Source of the DNA: Avidesulfovibrio sp964369685
GTDB lineage: Bacteria; Desulfobacterota; Desulfovibrionia; Desulfovibrionales; Desulfovibrionaceae
Direction of reading: 5' to 3'
Assembly (NCBI GenBank): GCA_964369685.1
Contig: CAYJFB010000003.1
Coordinates: forward strand, 1-64,000
DNA: 64,000 bases
In this document: piece by piece, positions 1 to 10,052 of the stretch
Position numbering within the stretch: the stretch's first letter is position 1
Layout: every line of letters starts with the position of its first letter
Position numbers and translations under genes: made by a program
Notes under the pieces: model-generated
Database searches by the model: none
Seen by the model: only the letters and a program-made list of their open reading frames with translations
What the model was told of the DNA's origin: nothing

Positions 1-1
1 A

Positions 2-2839
2 ACTGTCGAAGTGCCCTTGGTTGATGCAAATGGTCAATCAATAACAGTAGAAATTTCTGTGACGATTTCAGACTCTGCACCTGAAGCAAAGAATGACAGC
101 AGCACCGTTGAGGAAGGAGAACGGATCACAGTTGATGCAGAACATGGTTTGCTCTCTAATGACGAAAAGAGCGCCGACGGTGGAGACAGCGTGACAGATC
201 TAAGCGCAACGGACAGTGATTGGAATATATCAAAAGATGATGAGGGCGTGATCACGGCAACACACGAAACCTATGGTATGTTAACCGTGAATCCCGACGG
301 TTCATACAGCTTTGAGTCGAATCCTGATAGCGTTGATGCAAATACTGAAAACTTTGTCTTTGAATACACCGTAAAAGATGCCGACGGTGATACCTCTTCA
401 GCTTCATTGACCATTGATCCCAATGCTGCCAAGGCTCCTGTGTCGTATCAAGAAAATCTCAATGTTGATGAAGAAGGGTTGAGTACAGGAACAGATTTTG
501 ATGCCACAAGTGAAACTGTTACTTGGACAGCTCCAGAAGGTTGGTCAATTGAAGGATTTAATGTTGTTGAAAACAGCCCATATAGTGTCGACGATGATGG
601 TACCGGAAATCTTGTTGTTACCTTGAGTACCAATGTGTCCCATGCGGGGAACTCTGGAAAACCTTTAGAACAAGGTAACGATGACAGTGTCGATTCAAAC
701 TCTATTACTGTGACGTTGAAAGACGCCAATGGCAATACGTTTGATGTCGCACTCAAGGTGAATATCAGCGATGATGCACCTATTATCCTTGCGGACTCCG
801 ATACAACGGCGTTTGTTACTGATGAAGGTATCGCAAATGCCAATCTTAACATAGATTTTGGTGCTGATATGGATGGTGCCAAAATTGAACTTCCGCCAAG
901 TGATGGAGCAACCGTTGGACTTGGTGTGGTATGGGATGCACAGTCATCTACATGGACACAAACTTCAAACAGTGAGTGGATGGGTGGCGTCGAAACATCG
1001 TATAATCAAGCGACAGGCACGCATACGCTCGTCTTGGGCGATATCGTCATGACCAGTACCGATAATCAACAGTGGGAAGTATCCTATGATGTCGCTGGTG
1101 GACGTACTGATGTGACGCTGAATTTCACAGACGGTGATGGGGACAAAGTTGTACAGACTGTTAATGCTGTGATTCCTCTTGATACAGAAGGCACCGTAGA
1201 CAGTTCTGATGACGACATGGCCGATCAACAGGTGATTACAGATATTACCATTCCCGACGGTGCACAGATTGAAGGTGGTTCATATACAGCGACAACAGAA
1301 GACGGAAAAGAAATTGGTACATTTGAGATTGTCGAAGGCGAACTTGTTTTTACACAAAACGACGCTTTTGATCATGAAAATGTTGAAGACGCCTTTGAAG
1401 GAACTGTCGAAGTGCCCTTGGTTGATGCAAATGGTCAATCAATAACAGTAGAAATTATTGTGACGATTTCAGACTCTGCACCTGAAGCAAAGGATGACAG
1501 CAACACCGTTGAGGAAGGACAACGGATCACGGTTGATGCAGAACATGGTTTGCTCTCTAATGACGAAAAGAGTGCCGACGGTGGAGACAGCGTGACAGAT
1601 CTAAGCACAACGGACAGTGATTGGAATATATCAAAAGACGATGAGGGCGTGATCACGGCAACGCACGAAACCTATGGTACGCTGACGGTGAATCCCGACG
1701 GTTCATACAGTTTTGAGTCGACCCCTGACAGCGTTGACACAAATACTGAAAACTTTGTCTTTGAATACACGGTAAAAGATGCTGACGGTGACACCTCTTC
1801 AGCCTCGTTGACCATTGACCCCAACGCAACCAAGGAGCCTGAACCGCAGCCCGGTAAAGAAGATATAGATATTGTCACCGACAACTTTAATGATCAAGTG
1901 AGTTATCAAGTCGGCTTTGAAAATGTGTATGTTGCCATGGGTGGCGGTGTACATAATCCATATTCGTCTTCCCCTGAATATAATAGTGAAGGCATGACCA
2001 TTGACGTGAAGAGTGGCAATGACGATGTCTATATGGGCGGTGGCGATGACACCATTTACCTCGGTGAAAGTCATCATGAAGGGCTTGATGGCGGCGCGCC
2101 TATCTCGGCAGAGAAACAGATTGAAGCTCAAGAAACCATGGAAAGATTCATGGAAGGCGACGACAGTACCGTGGCCTCTCCTTGGGGTGAAGACAGTCAT
2201 CTCACTTTTTCAAAATCAAGCGACAGCTATGTTGATATGGCGCATGGTGGCGGTGGTGATGATGTCATTTATGGTGAAGGCGGCACCGATATTATCTATG
2301 GCGGTTCAGGGAATGACACCCTCTATGGCGGCACAGGCAATGACGGATTGCGTGGCGGTTCCGGTGACGACGCCCTTTATGGAGGTGAGGGTAATGATAT
2401 CCTAAACGGCGGCAGCGGTAGTGATATGCTGTACGGCGGTGACGGTGACGATACGCTCATTGGTGAAGTGGGAGATAAAGAGCTCCATGGAGGTTCCGGG
2501 AGTGATCTGATTAAATTGGAAGGCGACAGTAACGGTGAGGGCTTGGGTGATCTTTTTGTTAACGGTGGGGACGGCGAGAGCTTTGACGTTCTGTTGGCAA
2601 ATGGATTGTCTAAAGAAGATGTTATGGAAGGCCTTGAAAATGGTAATATAACCAATATAGATGCGATTGTGCTTGGCGATGTTGAAGGCGATTCTGTGGA
2701 TGATGTTTTGAATACACTTGGCGGCAATCTTAATAATTTGCAAGATGAAGGATGGAATGCAGTCAACGACGGAAACTATACGACATATACCAATGATGAT
2801 GACAATATAACAATCATCATTCCGGATACATTGGCATAA
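2..2839 (+). CDS. C-terminal part of a giant VCBS/RTX adhesin (5' end outside window)
   Basis: The frame is open from the first bases, so this is the 3' part of a longer gene; about 945 residues are visible. Two VCBS domains (about residues 15-135 and 480-605) lie 467 residues apart and differ at only about nine positions. They are followed by glycine/aspartate nonapeptides of the GGxGxDxL type (about residues 745-825), the calcium-binding RTX motif. The C-terminus is acidic and cysteine-free, as expected for an uncleaved type I secretion signal. By family it is probably a type I-secreted biofilm adhesin of the LapA kind, anchored on or released from the outer membrane. No secretion genes are next to it. 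Class is certain; ligand and retention mode cannot be read from this fragment. Confidence 0.9.
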   Translation, partial: TVEVPLVDANGQSITVEISVTISDSAPEAKNDSSTVEEGERITVDAEHGLLSNDEKSADGGDSVTDLSATDSDWNISKDDEGVITATHETYGMLTVNPDGSYSFESNPDSVDANTENFVFEYTVKDADGDTSSASLTIDPNAAKAPVSYQENLNVDEEGLSTGTDFDATSETVTWTAPEGWSIEGFNVVENSPYSVDDDGTGNLVVTLSTNVSHAGNSGKPLEQGNDDSVDSNSITVTLKDANGNTFDVALKVNISDDAPIILADSDTTAFVTDEGIANANLNIDFGADMDGAKIELPPSDGATVGLGVVWDAQSSTWTQTSNSEWMGGVETSYNQATGTHTLVLGDIVMTSTDNQQWEVSYDVAGGRTDVTLNFTDGDGDKVVQTVNAVIPLDTEGTVDSSDDDMADQQVITDITIPDGAQIEGGSYTATTEDGKEIGTFEIVEGELVFTQNDAFDHENVEDAFEGTVEVPLVDANGQSITVEIIVTISDSAPEAKDDSNTVEEGQRITVDAEHGLLSNDEKSADGGDSVTDLSTTDSDWNISKDDEGVITATHETYGTLTVNPDGSYSFESTPDSVDTNTENFVFEYTVKDADGDTSSASLTIDPNATKEPEPQPGKEDIDIVTDNFNDQVSYQVGFENVYVAMGGGVHNPYSSSPEYNSEGMTIDVKSGNDDVYMGGGDDTIYLGESHHEGLDGGAPISAEKQIEAQETMERFMEGDDSTVASPWGEDSHLTFSKSSDSYVDMAHGGGGDDVIYGEGGTDIIYGGSGNDTLYGGTGNDGLRGGSGDDALYGGEGNDILNGGSGSDMLYGGDGDDTLIGEVGDKELHGGSGSDLIKLEGDSNGEGLGDLFVNGGDGESFDVLLANGLSKEDVMEGLENGNITNIDAIVLGDVEGDSVDDVLNTLGGNLNNLQDEGWNAVNDGNYTTYTNDDDNITIIIPDTLA

Positions 2840-2866
2840 TGCTTAGAGTTTGTTTAGAATGATTTT

Positions 2867-2954
2867 TTTGGGGGGGATAACTCCCCCCAAATCCTCTTTG
2901 TTCCGCGGTGTTATTCGGATGATTGCTCATTGCTTCGCTCTGAGTAACACCGCG
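2867..2954 (+). repeat. Composite double-hairpin element, copy 1
   Basis: It lies 27 bases after the adhesin stop. Hairpin 1 (2867-2891) pairs TTTGGGGGG with CCCCCCAAA and is preceded by a T-tract. Hairpin 2 (2904-2954) has CGCGGTGTTA paired perfectly with TAACACCGCG, extended by three weaker pairs. Its loop of about 25 nt contains CATTGCTTCGCTCTGAG. It resembles the elements near 14.0, 38.0 and 60.8 kb. It may act as a terminator, but the T-run is on the wrong side for a classical one. Confidence 0.6.
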
Positions 2955-3038
2955 TATCAAGCGTTCTGCAAAATCTTTTTATCCAAACAGACAATGATAA
3001 TGGTTCAATAGAAACAGAGAAAAAATAACGGAAGTATT

Positions 3039-5645
3039 CTAATGGGCGAGGTGCCAATTGCTACCGACGCCCCAATCGACACGCAACGGTATGGCTAAGG
3101 GAGTCTCTGTCGGCGAGATGTTTTCCATAAGGTTGGCTAGGCGTTGGCCTGCTGTTTGGGCATGTTCACTCGGCACTTCAATGAGTAACTCGTCATGAAT
3201 TTGTAAAACCAAATGCGCGTTGAGTTCCTGTAATATCCCATCGCGTTGTACTGCAAGCATGGCTAATTTTATAATGTCAGCCGCACTGCCTTGAATAACA
3301 CTGTTGACGGCTTGGCGTTCGGCAAGAGCACGAAGCTGTGCAGAACTTGAATGGATACCCGGAAGTAAGCGACGACGACCACTCAAGGTTGTTACAAAGC
3401 CCTGCGCTGAAGCTTCAGCTTTTACTTGACTGTAAAATTCACGCAATCTTGACAAATGTTTAAAATAATTTGTAATAAAATTACGAGCTTCAGCAAGCGA
3501 CAGCCCCAGATCGTGCCCCAACTTTTGTGCTCCCATACCATAAATTAAACCAAAATTAATGGTTTTTGCCATGCGGCGCTGATCACTGCTCACAGAAGAG
3601 GGTTCAATGTCAAAAAGCAAACTTGCTGTTCGTGCGTGAATGTCAGCGTCTTCTCGGAAGGCTTGAATGAGTGTCGGTTCTGTAGAAATACATGCCAAAA
3701 CCCGTAACTCAATTTGTGAATAATCTGCAGACACAAGAAGATGTCCCTCAGATGCTGTAAAACACGCGCGCATCCGCTGTCCTTGGATACCACGAACAGG
3801 GATGTTTTGTAAGTTGGGATTGCTTGAAGAAAGACGTCCCGTAGCGGTACCTGTTTGATTAAACGTTGTGCGAATACGCCCGTCTTTATTCACAAGTTTA
3901 GGTAACGGTTCCAAATATGTGGAACGCAATTTTTCAAGAATGCGATATTCTCGTAAGGCATCGACAACAGGATGTTTACCCGATAAACTTTCTAACACAT
4001 CTTTAGATGTAGACGCTTGTCCTCCTGATGTTTTGCGTAATGCAGGTAATTGTAAACGTTTGAAAAGTACTTCACCAAGCTGTTGCGCAGAACGAATATT
4101 AAAAGACCCGCCTGCCGCAGTATAAATCTGCTCAGTCAATGTTTCCAATTCGCTTTTGACCTCATCTAAAAAAATACGTAACTGTTCAAGATCAAGTTGT
4201 ACACCGCGCTCTTCCATATCTGCCAAAACAGACACTAAAGGCAATTCCAAGTTGTGAGATAATCGCTGCAAACCTGCAACATTCAAGCGTGGAGCCAAAG
4301 CTTCTTGGATAGCTAAGGCCAATAACGCGGGGTTACCCTGTGAACGCCCAAGCGCAGCACTCCATTCACCAACAAGACGAGGCCAGCCATAATCTTGTTG
4401 TTCGGGATTCAGTAAATAGGCCGCAAGCTTCAAATCAAACCAACGGGCGTTGGGAATACGTTTCCAACGTGGATCTAAATGAAACAGATGCTTGAGGTCA
4501 GGCGTGACCAAACGGGTCTCTGCCGTACTCGCTACCACACGCGCCAGATAATCAACCAATTCTTCAATAGAGCCGCTATAAAGCCACTCCATCCCCGAAC
4601 AGGCCATCAATATCGCGTTTTCTGTGGGTAATATTGCAACCCATTGATCATAGATGACAGGAAACATTGTGGGAATGGTGTATATCGCTTGCTCTTGACG
4701 TGTGGTTGGTTCCAACAACGATCCTTGTTGTGAAACAGTCTCTTGATCTTGCGATTGTAAGCTTCCTTCACCAATCGCTCGCACAAACTCACGTTCTAAA
4801 GAATTCAATTCAAATTCACGCAGTAATGCCGCCGCTTCTTGCCGTTGCACATTGCCAACATACAAATCTTCTTTGTTTACTTCTGTACAGCAATCTGTTT
4901 TTAATCGAGTCAGTTCACGATATAAAAATACTGCCTCTTCATGTCCTGTCATTTTTTTATGAATAGCAGACGGTAATTCTTCGAAACGCGCTTGAATATC
5001 TTCAAGGGATGAAAACGTTGTAAATAATTTTTGTGCTGTTTTTATACCCAACCCGGGAACACCGGGGATATTGTCACTGCTGTCTCCTATAATGGCTTGA
5101 ACATCAGGCCATTGTGATGGAAGTAGACCTGTTTCTGCAGTAAAATTTTCTGCTGTGGTTATTTTACCGTCTTTACCTGCCGGATCCCACATGATCACCT
5201 TGTCACTCAAACACTGCTTTAAATCCTTATCAGTGCCGATCATGACTACACCTTCGGAAGCAAAACGTTTTGCCAATGACGCAATACAATCGTCCGCTTC
5301 ACATCCGTCAGAAATAATAAGCGGTAAGCCCAAAGCTGCTGTCATGCGTCGAATGGGTTCAAGTTGAACAATCAATCCCTCGGGAGTTGCCTTACGTTGT
5401 GCTTTATAGTCCGGATACAACGTGTGACGGAAGGTCGTTCCTTTGCCGTCAAGCACCATGACAAAGCGTTTGGGGCGTTCTTCGCGCAAAACTTTAAGCA
5501 AAATTCGTGTAACATTAAAAATCGCACCTGTCGGAAAGCCGTCAGAGCGTGAAAGATTTTGTGCGGCATAAAAACCACGGTAAATAAACGCCGAACCATC
5601 CATAAGATATAACGGTTCGCCGGAGAGCAAAGCCTTAATAGCCAT
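3039..5645 (-). CDS. polA: DNA polymerase I
   Basis: Fills gaps and removes primers in replication and repair; 868 residues. The N-terminal 5' nuclease domain shows MDGSAFIYRGFYAA, GTDKDLKQC and GDSSDNIPGVPGLG. The C-terminal polymerase domain shows motif A (SADYSQIELRVLA), the O-helix (RRMAKTINFGLIYG) and motif C (QIHDELLIEVP). The middle domain lacks the FDTET and YxxxD acidic residues of an active 3'-5' exonuclease, so proofreading is probably lost, as in several other bacterial PolA proteins. I chose the ATG at 5645 because AAAGGAA lies just upstream; a GTG 13 codons earlier has no good ribosome-binding site. It appears to be transcribed alone. Confidence 0.96.
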   Translation of the reverse strand: MAIKALLSGEPLYLMDGSAFIYRGFYAAQNLSRSDGFPTGAIFNVTRILLKVLREERPKRFVMVLDGKGTTFRHTLYPDYKAQRKATPEGLIVQLEPIRRMTAALGLPLIISDGCEADDCIASLAKRFASEGVVMIGTDKDLKQCLSDKVIMWDPAGKDGKITTAENFTAETGLLPSQWPDVQAIIGDSSDNIPGVPGLGIKTAQKLFTTFSSLEDIQARFEELPSAIHKKMTGHEEAVFLYRELTRLKTDCCTEVNKEDLYVGNVQRQEAAALLREFELNSLEREFVRAIGEGSLQSQDQETVSQQGSLLEPTTRQEQAIYTIPTMFPVIYDQWVAILPTENAILMACSGMEWLYSGSIEELVDYLARVVASTAETRLVTPDLKHLFHLDPRWKRIPNARWFDLKLAAYLLNPEQQDYGWPRLVGEWSAALGRSQGNPALLALAIQEALAPRLNVAGLQRLSHNLELPLVSVLADMEERGVQLDLEQLRIFLDEVKSELETLTEQIYTAAGGSFNIRSAQQLGEVLFKRLQLPALRKTSGGQASTSKDVLESLSGKHPVVDALREYRILEKLRSTYLEPLPKLVNKDGRIRTTFNQTGTATGRLSSSNPNLQNIPVRGIQGQRMRACFTASEGHLLVSADYSQIELRVLACISTEPTLIQAFREDADIHARTASLLFDIEPSSVSSDQRRMAKTINFGLIYGMGAQKLGHDLGLSLAEARNFITNYFKHLSRLREFYSQVKAEASAQGFVTTLSGRRRLLPGIHSSSAQLRALAERQAVNSVIQGSAADIIKLAMLAVQRDGILQELNAHLVLQIHDELLIEVPSEHAQTAGQRLANLMENISPTETPLAIPLRVDWGVGSNWHLAH

Positions 5646-5782
5646 TCTTGTTTCCTTTTGCTTTGAGTAAGACGGTCTTGTCACTGCCCTTTGTAACGCC
5701 GTTCAATAAACCTTTTGATGAAAGAAGATCTGTCATGAATTTTTTTCTTTGTATGTATCTTGATTCATCTGACGTAGCAACA

Positions 5783-7681
5783 CTACTGACTTTCTTTGTC
5801 TGATCTGTCGGAAATGTATTCTATCGTTTCTTGTCCATTAAAAATTTTGAATGTATTTTTTCCGTGTTGTTTTGCATCGTATAAAGCCATATCTGCATTA
5901 TGATAAAGGGCTGTAAACGTGTTTCCATGTGTGGGGTAGACCGCGACACCTATGCTGATTGATATTTTTACCGATTTTTCATCATTTTTATAATTTTTAT
6001 CAAAGTGTTTTAACAGATGTAAAAACTTATCGGTGACAATCTGTTCTGAATATGCATTGCATACAAACACTAAAAACTCATCACCGCCGATTCGACCGAC
6101 AATATCATTTTGTCGGAAAATACTTTTTAGATATTCAGCCGTCTCTTGAATGACATGATCGCCGAATTGATGACCAAACGTGTCATTGATTTCTTTGAAA
6201 TTATCTAAATCAATGATAATGCATGCATGCATGTTTGTTTTTTCATTGGACTGATCTAAAATCTTATTTATTAAAAGCTCTGTTGTTCCTTTATTATATA
6301 TTTGTGTCAAAGAATCCAGTTCTGACATCTTTTTTAAGAGATGCGCTTCTTTTTCTTGTTTATCTATATTGGTCAAAAAACCAATGGCTTTATCATATAA
6401 ACGGTCTTGATCATCTGTCGCAATAGGAACAGCTGAAAAAAGAAACCATAGAAAATCACCATTGTTACAAGCTATGCGAATTTTTATTTCTGAAGCTTGA
6501 TTGCCTTTTTTCAATTCATTGATTGCTTGTTGAAATATTGGTATGTCTTCAGCAAACAGAAAAGAATTTAACACACTTTGATTTGTTGAAAAAATATTAT
6601 TATTTTGATTAAAAATCTCTTTTAATTTTCCTGTTATTTTGATTCTTCCTGTTATAAAATCCCATTCAAGAATATATTTATTTATTTGTTCTGAGACAAA
6701 ACGAATATTTTTTTCATTGGTTTCTGCAGATTTCTTTAACGCACGTTGCGATCGGTATACCAAAAAAATCAATACACAAAAAATAAAAACAATGTTGACA
6801 ACAAGAATGATTGTTGTATGGAAATCAGAAGCAAGATTTGTTGTAATCACGTCATCGGGCACAACGGAAAAAATGATCCAGTTATTGATATGAATAGGAC
6901 TATAGTACGCGACGCGTTCATTGTCGTTTAGACGGTAATGAACCAAGCCTTCTGTTCTTAGAGTAAAAGCATTGCGCACAGCTTCTCTGGAATAGCCGGC
7001 TAAAAGGTCAACGGTATCGATGGCTGTGATGAATGATATGTCCATAAGAAGCAACAATTCTGAGTCACTGGCAGCAATATATGCACCATTTGAATCAACA
7101 ATATTATAATATCCACCGACATTGTAAAAGATTTTGTTAAAAATATTTGAAAGTGTTTCTGTTGTTATAACTCCAACAATATAGAGGTGTAACATACCGT
7201 CATCGTCAAATACCGGAATATTTATCGAGATAGAAGGTTTTGTTGAATATTTGTCGGTGTAGACATTGCTGATAAATATTTTTTTTGTGTTCATTTGCTT
7301 ATTGAATGTGTAGTCGGCGGGAATAAATGTATTATTTTGTGTGATGTAGGCAGAGTTGTTTGGATATACTGTGGCGATATGCGAAAAGTCTTCAAATTTA
7401 ACTAAGTCAACAAGTGTTTTATGAAAAAAGACTTGGTTTTGTTCAGGGTATTGAACACACAGTGCCGCTGTTTTTAATAAATTGATGTATTTTGTAAATG
7501 TTACTTCAACAGCATTGGCATTATTTCGTGAAACATTTCCTAACATTTTTTCAAAATCAGCAATTTCATTGTTATACATACGAACAATAAAAAACGCTCC
7601 GGAAAAAATAAGCAACGCAAGAAGTAGGCTTAGCACCAATATCGATTGAGCTTTTCTTATGGAGTCTAATGATATGTTCAA
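5783..7681 (-). CDS. Membrane diguanylate cyclase with extracytoplasmic Cache sensor
   Basis: Predicted to make c-di-GMP from two GTP; 632 residues. An N-terminal membrane helix (about 13-33) is followed by a periplasmic region of about 250 residues resembling a double Cache sensor, a second helix (about 285-305), a PAS-like segment and a GGDEF domain. The active site GGDEF is intact near residue 530. An RQND inhibitory I-site sits five residues before it, so product feedback is likely. The start is TTG at 7681, supported by AAGGAG seven bases upstream. It lies between polA and another c-di-GMP gene on the same strand. The ligand sensed is unknown. Confidence 0.88.
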   Translation of the reverse strand: MNISLDSIRKAQSILVLSLLLALLIFSGAFFIVRMYNNEIADFEKMLGNVSRNNANAVEVTFTKYINLLKTAALCVQYPEQNQVFFHKTLVDLVKFEDFSHIATVYPNNSAYITQNNTFIPADYTFNKQMNTKKIFISNVYTDKYSTKPSISINIPVFDDDGMLHLYIVGVITTETLSNIFNKIFYNVGGYYNIVDSNGAYIAASDSELLLLMDISFITAIDTVDLLAGYSREAVRNAFTLRTEGLVHYRLNDNERVAYYSPIHINNWIIFSVVPDDVITTNLASDFHTTIILVVNIVFIFCVLIFLVYRSQRALKKSAETNEKNIRFVSEQINKYILEWDFITGRIKITGKLKEIFNQNNNIFSTNQSVLNSFLFAEDIPIFQQAINELKKGNQASEIKIRIACNNGDFLWFLFSAVPIATDDQDRLYDKAIGFLTNIDKQEKEAHLLKKMSELDSLTQIYNKGTTELLINKILDQSNEKTNMHACIIIDLDNFKEINDTFGHQFGDHVIQETAEYLKSIFRQNDIVGRIGGDEFLVFVCNAYSEQIVTDKFLHLLKHFDKNYKNDEKSVKISISIGVAVYPTHGNTFTALYHNADMALYDAKQHGKNTFKIFNGQETIEYISDRSDKESQ

Positions 7682-7782
7682 AAGGATACTCCTTGTTCCT
7701 TGTTGTTTATTTTAGCAAAAAAAGATACCAATAAGAGGCTATATCAAAAATATAAAGATGATTGTAGAAATTTGAAGATTGA

Positions 7783-9921
7783 CTAACGTTTTGTTTTTAT
7801 AGAACGACACAGATCCATGAATGCTTCTTGGGGGAGAGGCTTATAGAAATGATAGCCTTGACCATGTTGACAGCCCAATTCGAGTAGAGCGTGTTTTTGT
7901 TCTTCTGTTTCAATACCTTCGGCAAGGCATAACGAAGCACCTAATTCTTTAATGGTTTTTATAATATTTTTGACAACGGTTTTATTTTTATTTCGTGTAG
8001 TCATATGATCAATAAGGCTTTTATCTATTTTTACTTCTGTAAAATCAATCATAGCCAGCATCAGTAAATTTGAATGTTTGGCTCCAAAATCATCCAAAGA
8101 GACAGCAAATCCGGCTGTCTCGATAGCACGAAGTTTTCTTTCAAAAAACTCAAAATCCAATTTATCAATGCTTTCTGTTATTTCAACTTCGATATATTTG
8201 TGTGGAATATCGTGATGTTTACAAATACGCATCATTTCGCCAACCAAATCATAGGCCATAAAAGTAACCCTTGAAAAATTGACGGCGATTTTTAGGGCTT
8301 TTTTTTCTTTAATAAGTTCTTTCAGTAGTAGACACACTTGTTCGAACACAAAAAAATCGACGTGACGAATCGTTCCTTCATGTTCGTAGATGGGAATGAA
8401 AACATCGGGAGGAACGATTTTATTTTCTTTATCGCGTTTTCTTACCAAAGCTTCTGCGCCGATCACGCGTCCTGACTGCAATTCGACTTTAGGTTGCAGA
8501 TAAATGAAAAAGAAACCTTGCCGAAGTTCTTCCAGTAAAATTTTTAGTGAATTTGAGCGTGATTGAATTTCTTTAGTTGGTTTTTCTTTGTAATATTTTT
8601 GTTTTTCGGCGACCATGATTTCACCGGCTTGACGCACACCTTGGCGAATATCTATTTTTTTCCCTTGCCATATGCCGCCAACGGCAAAGGCAATATCTTT
8701 TCGTTCAATATTTTTTTTGCGTAACGCGATGATACGTTTATCAAAATCAGGTTTTGCAATGTTAAAACACAGCGCAACAAATTCATCGCCGGATAAACGA
8801 TAAATATTGTCTTTAATGTCTGTTGAAAGAATGTTTGCGACTTCTTTAATCAGGTAGTCACCGTATTCTTCGCCATAGAGTTCATTTGTTTGCTTCAGAC
8901 CGTTGATGTTGACATGAATGACACCCAAGGAAGACACATTGCTCATGTTATTTTTTTCTATTAATTCAGCATATTTATTTCTATTATATAGTCCTGTTAG
9001 AGCATCAATGTATGATAACGTTTCCAATTTTTTTTGAAAACGACGTTTTTTGATGTCGTCGTTAATAAAAAGGGCAACAGAACCCAACAGGGTCAGATCT
9101 TCCGGCATAATGCGAGGATTATCAACACCCATAAAGGAGGTTACACAGCCTTTATGTAGAAGCGGAATGAGTAAAGCTGAATCTACGTGATTTTTTTTAA
9201 AAAAATTGAAAAAGTAGGATGTTTCATCAAACGTTTCATTGATGTTGGCAATGACTAATTCTTTTCCTTTTTTCAAAAAATCGAGTGTTGCCTGCAGTGT
9301 TTCCGGTGTCAACGGTTCTTCTGAGCACATTTGTATTGTATTGTTTATCGAACTTGATTCAAAGGTTTTTTGAATTTTATAGTCTTCTTTTATTTCACAG
9401 AGATAGGCTCTGTCTGCATTATGATAGTCGCAAACGATACTTAAAAGATGATTGATTGCTTCTTCAAGAGTGTGTTCTTCCATGAGTGTATGAGCACACT
9501 TTAACAATGTGGATTCCATTGTCAATTTTTGTGAAATTTCTTCTGATTCTGCATGTTCGATATCATAGTTATAGGCAATGGTCAGTCTTTGATTTTTTCC
9601 TTGGATGTGTATCAATGAATCAATGAGGAGATAGTTTGTTTGTGTGAGGTGAACAAACATTTTACGATGGATATTTTGCCCGGGTTTGAGGCATTCGTTT
9701 GCGCAATGAGCACATGGTTGATCAAGATTTTGGAATACTTTATAGCATTTTTTCCCCAAATATTCGCCTTCATAGCGAAGGCCTAAGATATTTCTTATTG
9801 TTTGATTTGCAAAGAGAATATCATAGGTATCTTTATCTGCAATATAACATAGAAAGTTTTCGTTATTGACAATGGCTGTTTCCAGTTCAGGGTCGCTTAT
9901 GTACGGAGTCTTTTCTGACAT
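7783..9921 (-). CDS. PAS-GAF-GGDEF-EAL c-di-GMP protein, paralogue 1
   Basis: About 712 residues, cytoplasmic, no membrane helix. A PAS-like domain (about 20-110) carries a cysteine pair (PCAHC), then a GAF-like domain (about 165-305), GGDEF (about 310-460) and EAL (about 475-705). The cyclase motif reads SGDEF, with no RxxD I-site, so synthesis may be weak or absent. The EAL domain keeps EAL, NFS, ITE, LDDFG, KIDKS and EGIET residues, so phosphodiesterase activity is likely. It matches the protein at 61820 over its full length. That alignment supports the ATG at 9921 over an upstream GTG at 10005. The cysteine pair could bind a metal or sense redox, by inference. Confidence 0.87.
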   Translation of the reverse strand: MSEKTPYISDPELETAIVNNENFLCYIADKDTYDILFANQTIRNILGLRYEGEYLGKKCYKVFQNLDQPCAHCANECLKPGQNIHRKMFVHLTQTNYLLIDSLIHIQGKNQRLTIAYNYDIEHAESEEISQKLTMESTLLKCAHTLMEEHTLEEAINHLLSIVCDYHNADRAYLCEIKEDYKIQKTFESSSINNTIQMCSEEPLTPETLQATLDFLKKGKELVIANINETFDETSYFFNFFKKNHVDSALLIPLLHKGCVTSFMGVDNPRIMPEDLTLLGSVALFINDDIKKRRFQKKLETLSYIDALTGLYNRNKYAELIEKNNMSNVSSLGVIHVNINGLKQTNELYGEEYGDYLIKEVANILSTDIKDNIYRLSGDEFVALCFNIAKPDFDKRIIALRKKNIERKDIAFAVGGIWQGKKIDIRQGVRQAGEIMVAEKQKYYKEKPTKEIQSRSNSLKILLEELRQGFFFIYLQPKVELQSGRVIGAEALVRKRDKENKIVPPDVFIPIYEHEGTIRHVDFFVFEQVCLLLKELIKEKKALKIAVNFSRVTFMAYDLVGEMMRICKHHDIPHKYIEVEITESIDKLDFEFFERKLRAIETAGFAVSLDDFGAKHSNLLMLAMIDFTEVKIDKSLIDHMTTRNKNKTVVKNIIKTIKELGASLCLAEGIETEEQKHALLELGCQHGQGYHFYKPLPQEAFMDLCRSIKTKR

Positions 9922-10052
9922 AGAGAACACTCTTTTTTTGGGGGGCAGATTGCATTTGTTCTTTAACAGAGCAGATATCGAAGTTCGTTTGTTTCCTTTG
10001 GCCACACATAGACGGAATTATCGCCTCAATAGGCAAAAGGTTGTGTTATCAA

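Noticed and set aside
34..1656. Long open frames on the minus strand at 34-255 and 1435-1656
   Set aside because: They are the same antisense shadow of the two VCBS repeats and have no ribosome-binding site.
2..2839. CRISPR array or satellite in the adhesin region
   Set aside because: The repeats are in-frame protein domains and RTX nonapeptides, not equal repeats with unique spacers.
5646..5684. Longer polA start at GTG 5684
   Set aside because: The added 13 residues are polar and the ATG at 5645 has a better ribosome-binding site.
9922..10005. Longer start of the first PAS-GAF-GGDEF-EAL gene at GTG 10005
   Set aside because: Alignment with the paralogue at 61820 supports the ATG at 9921.
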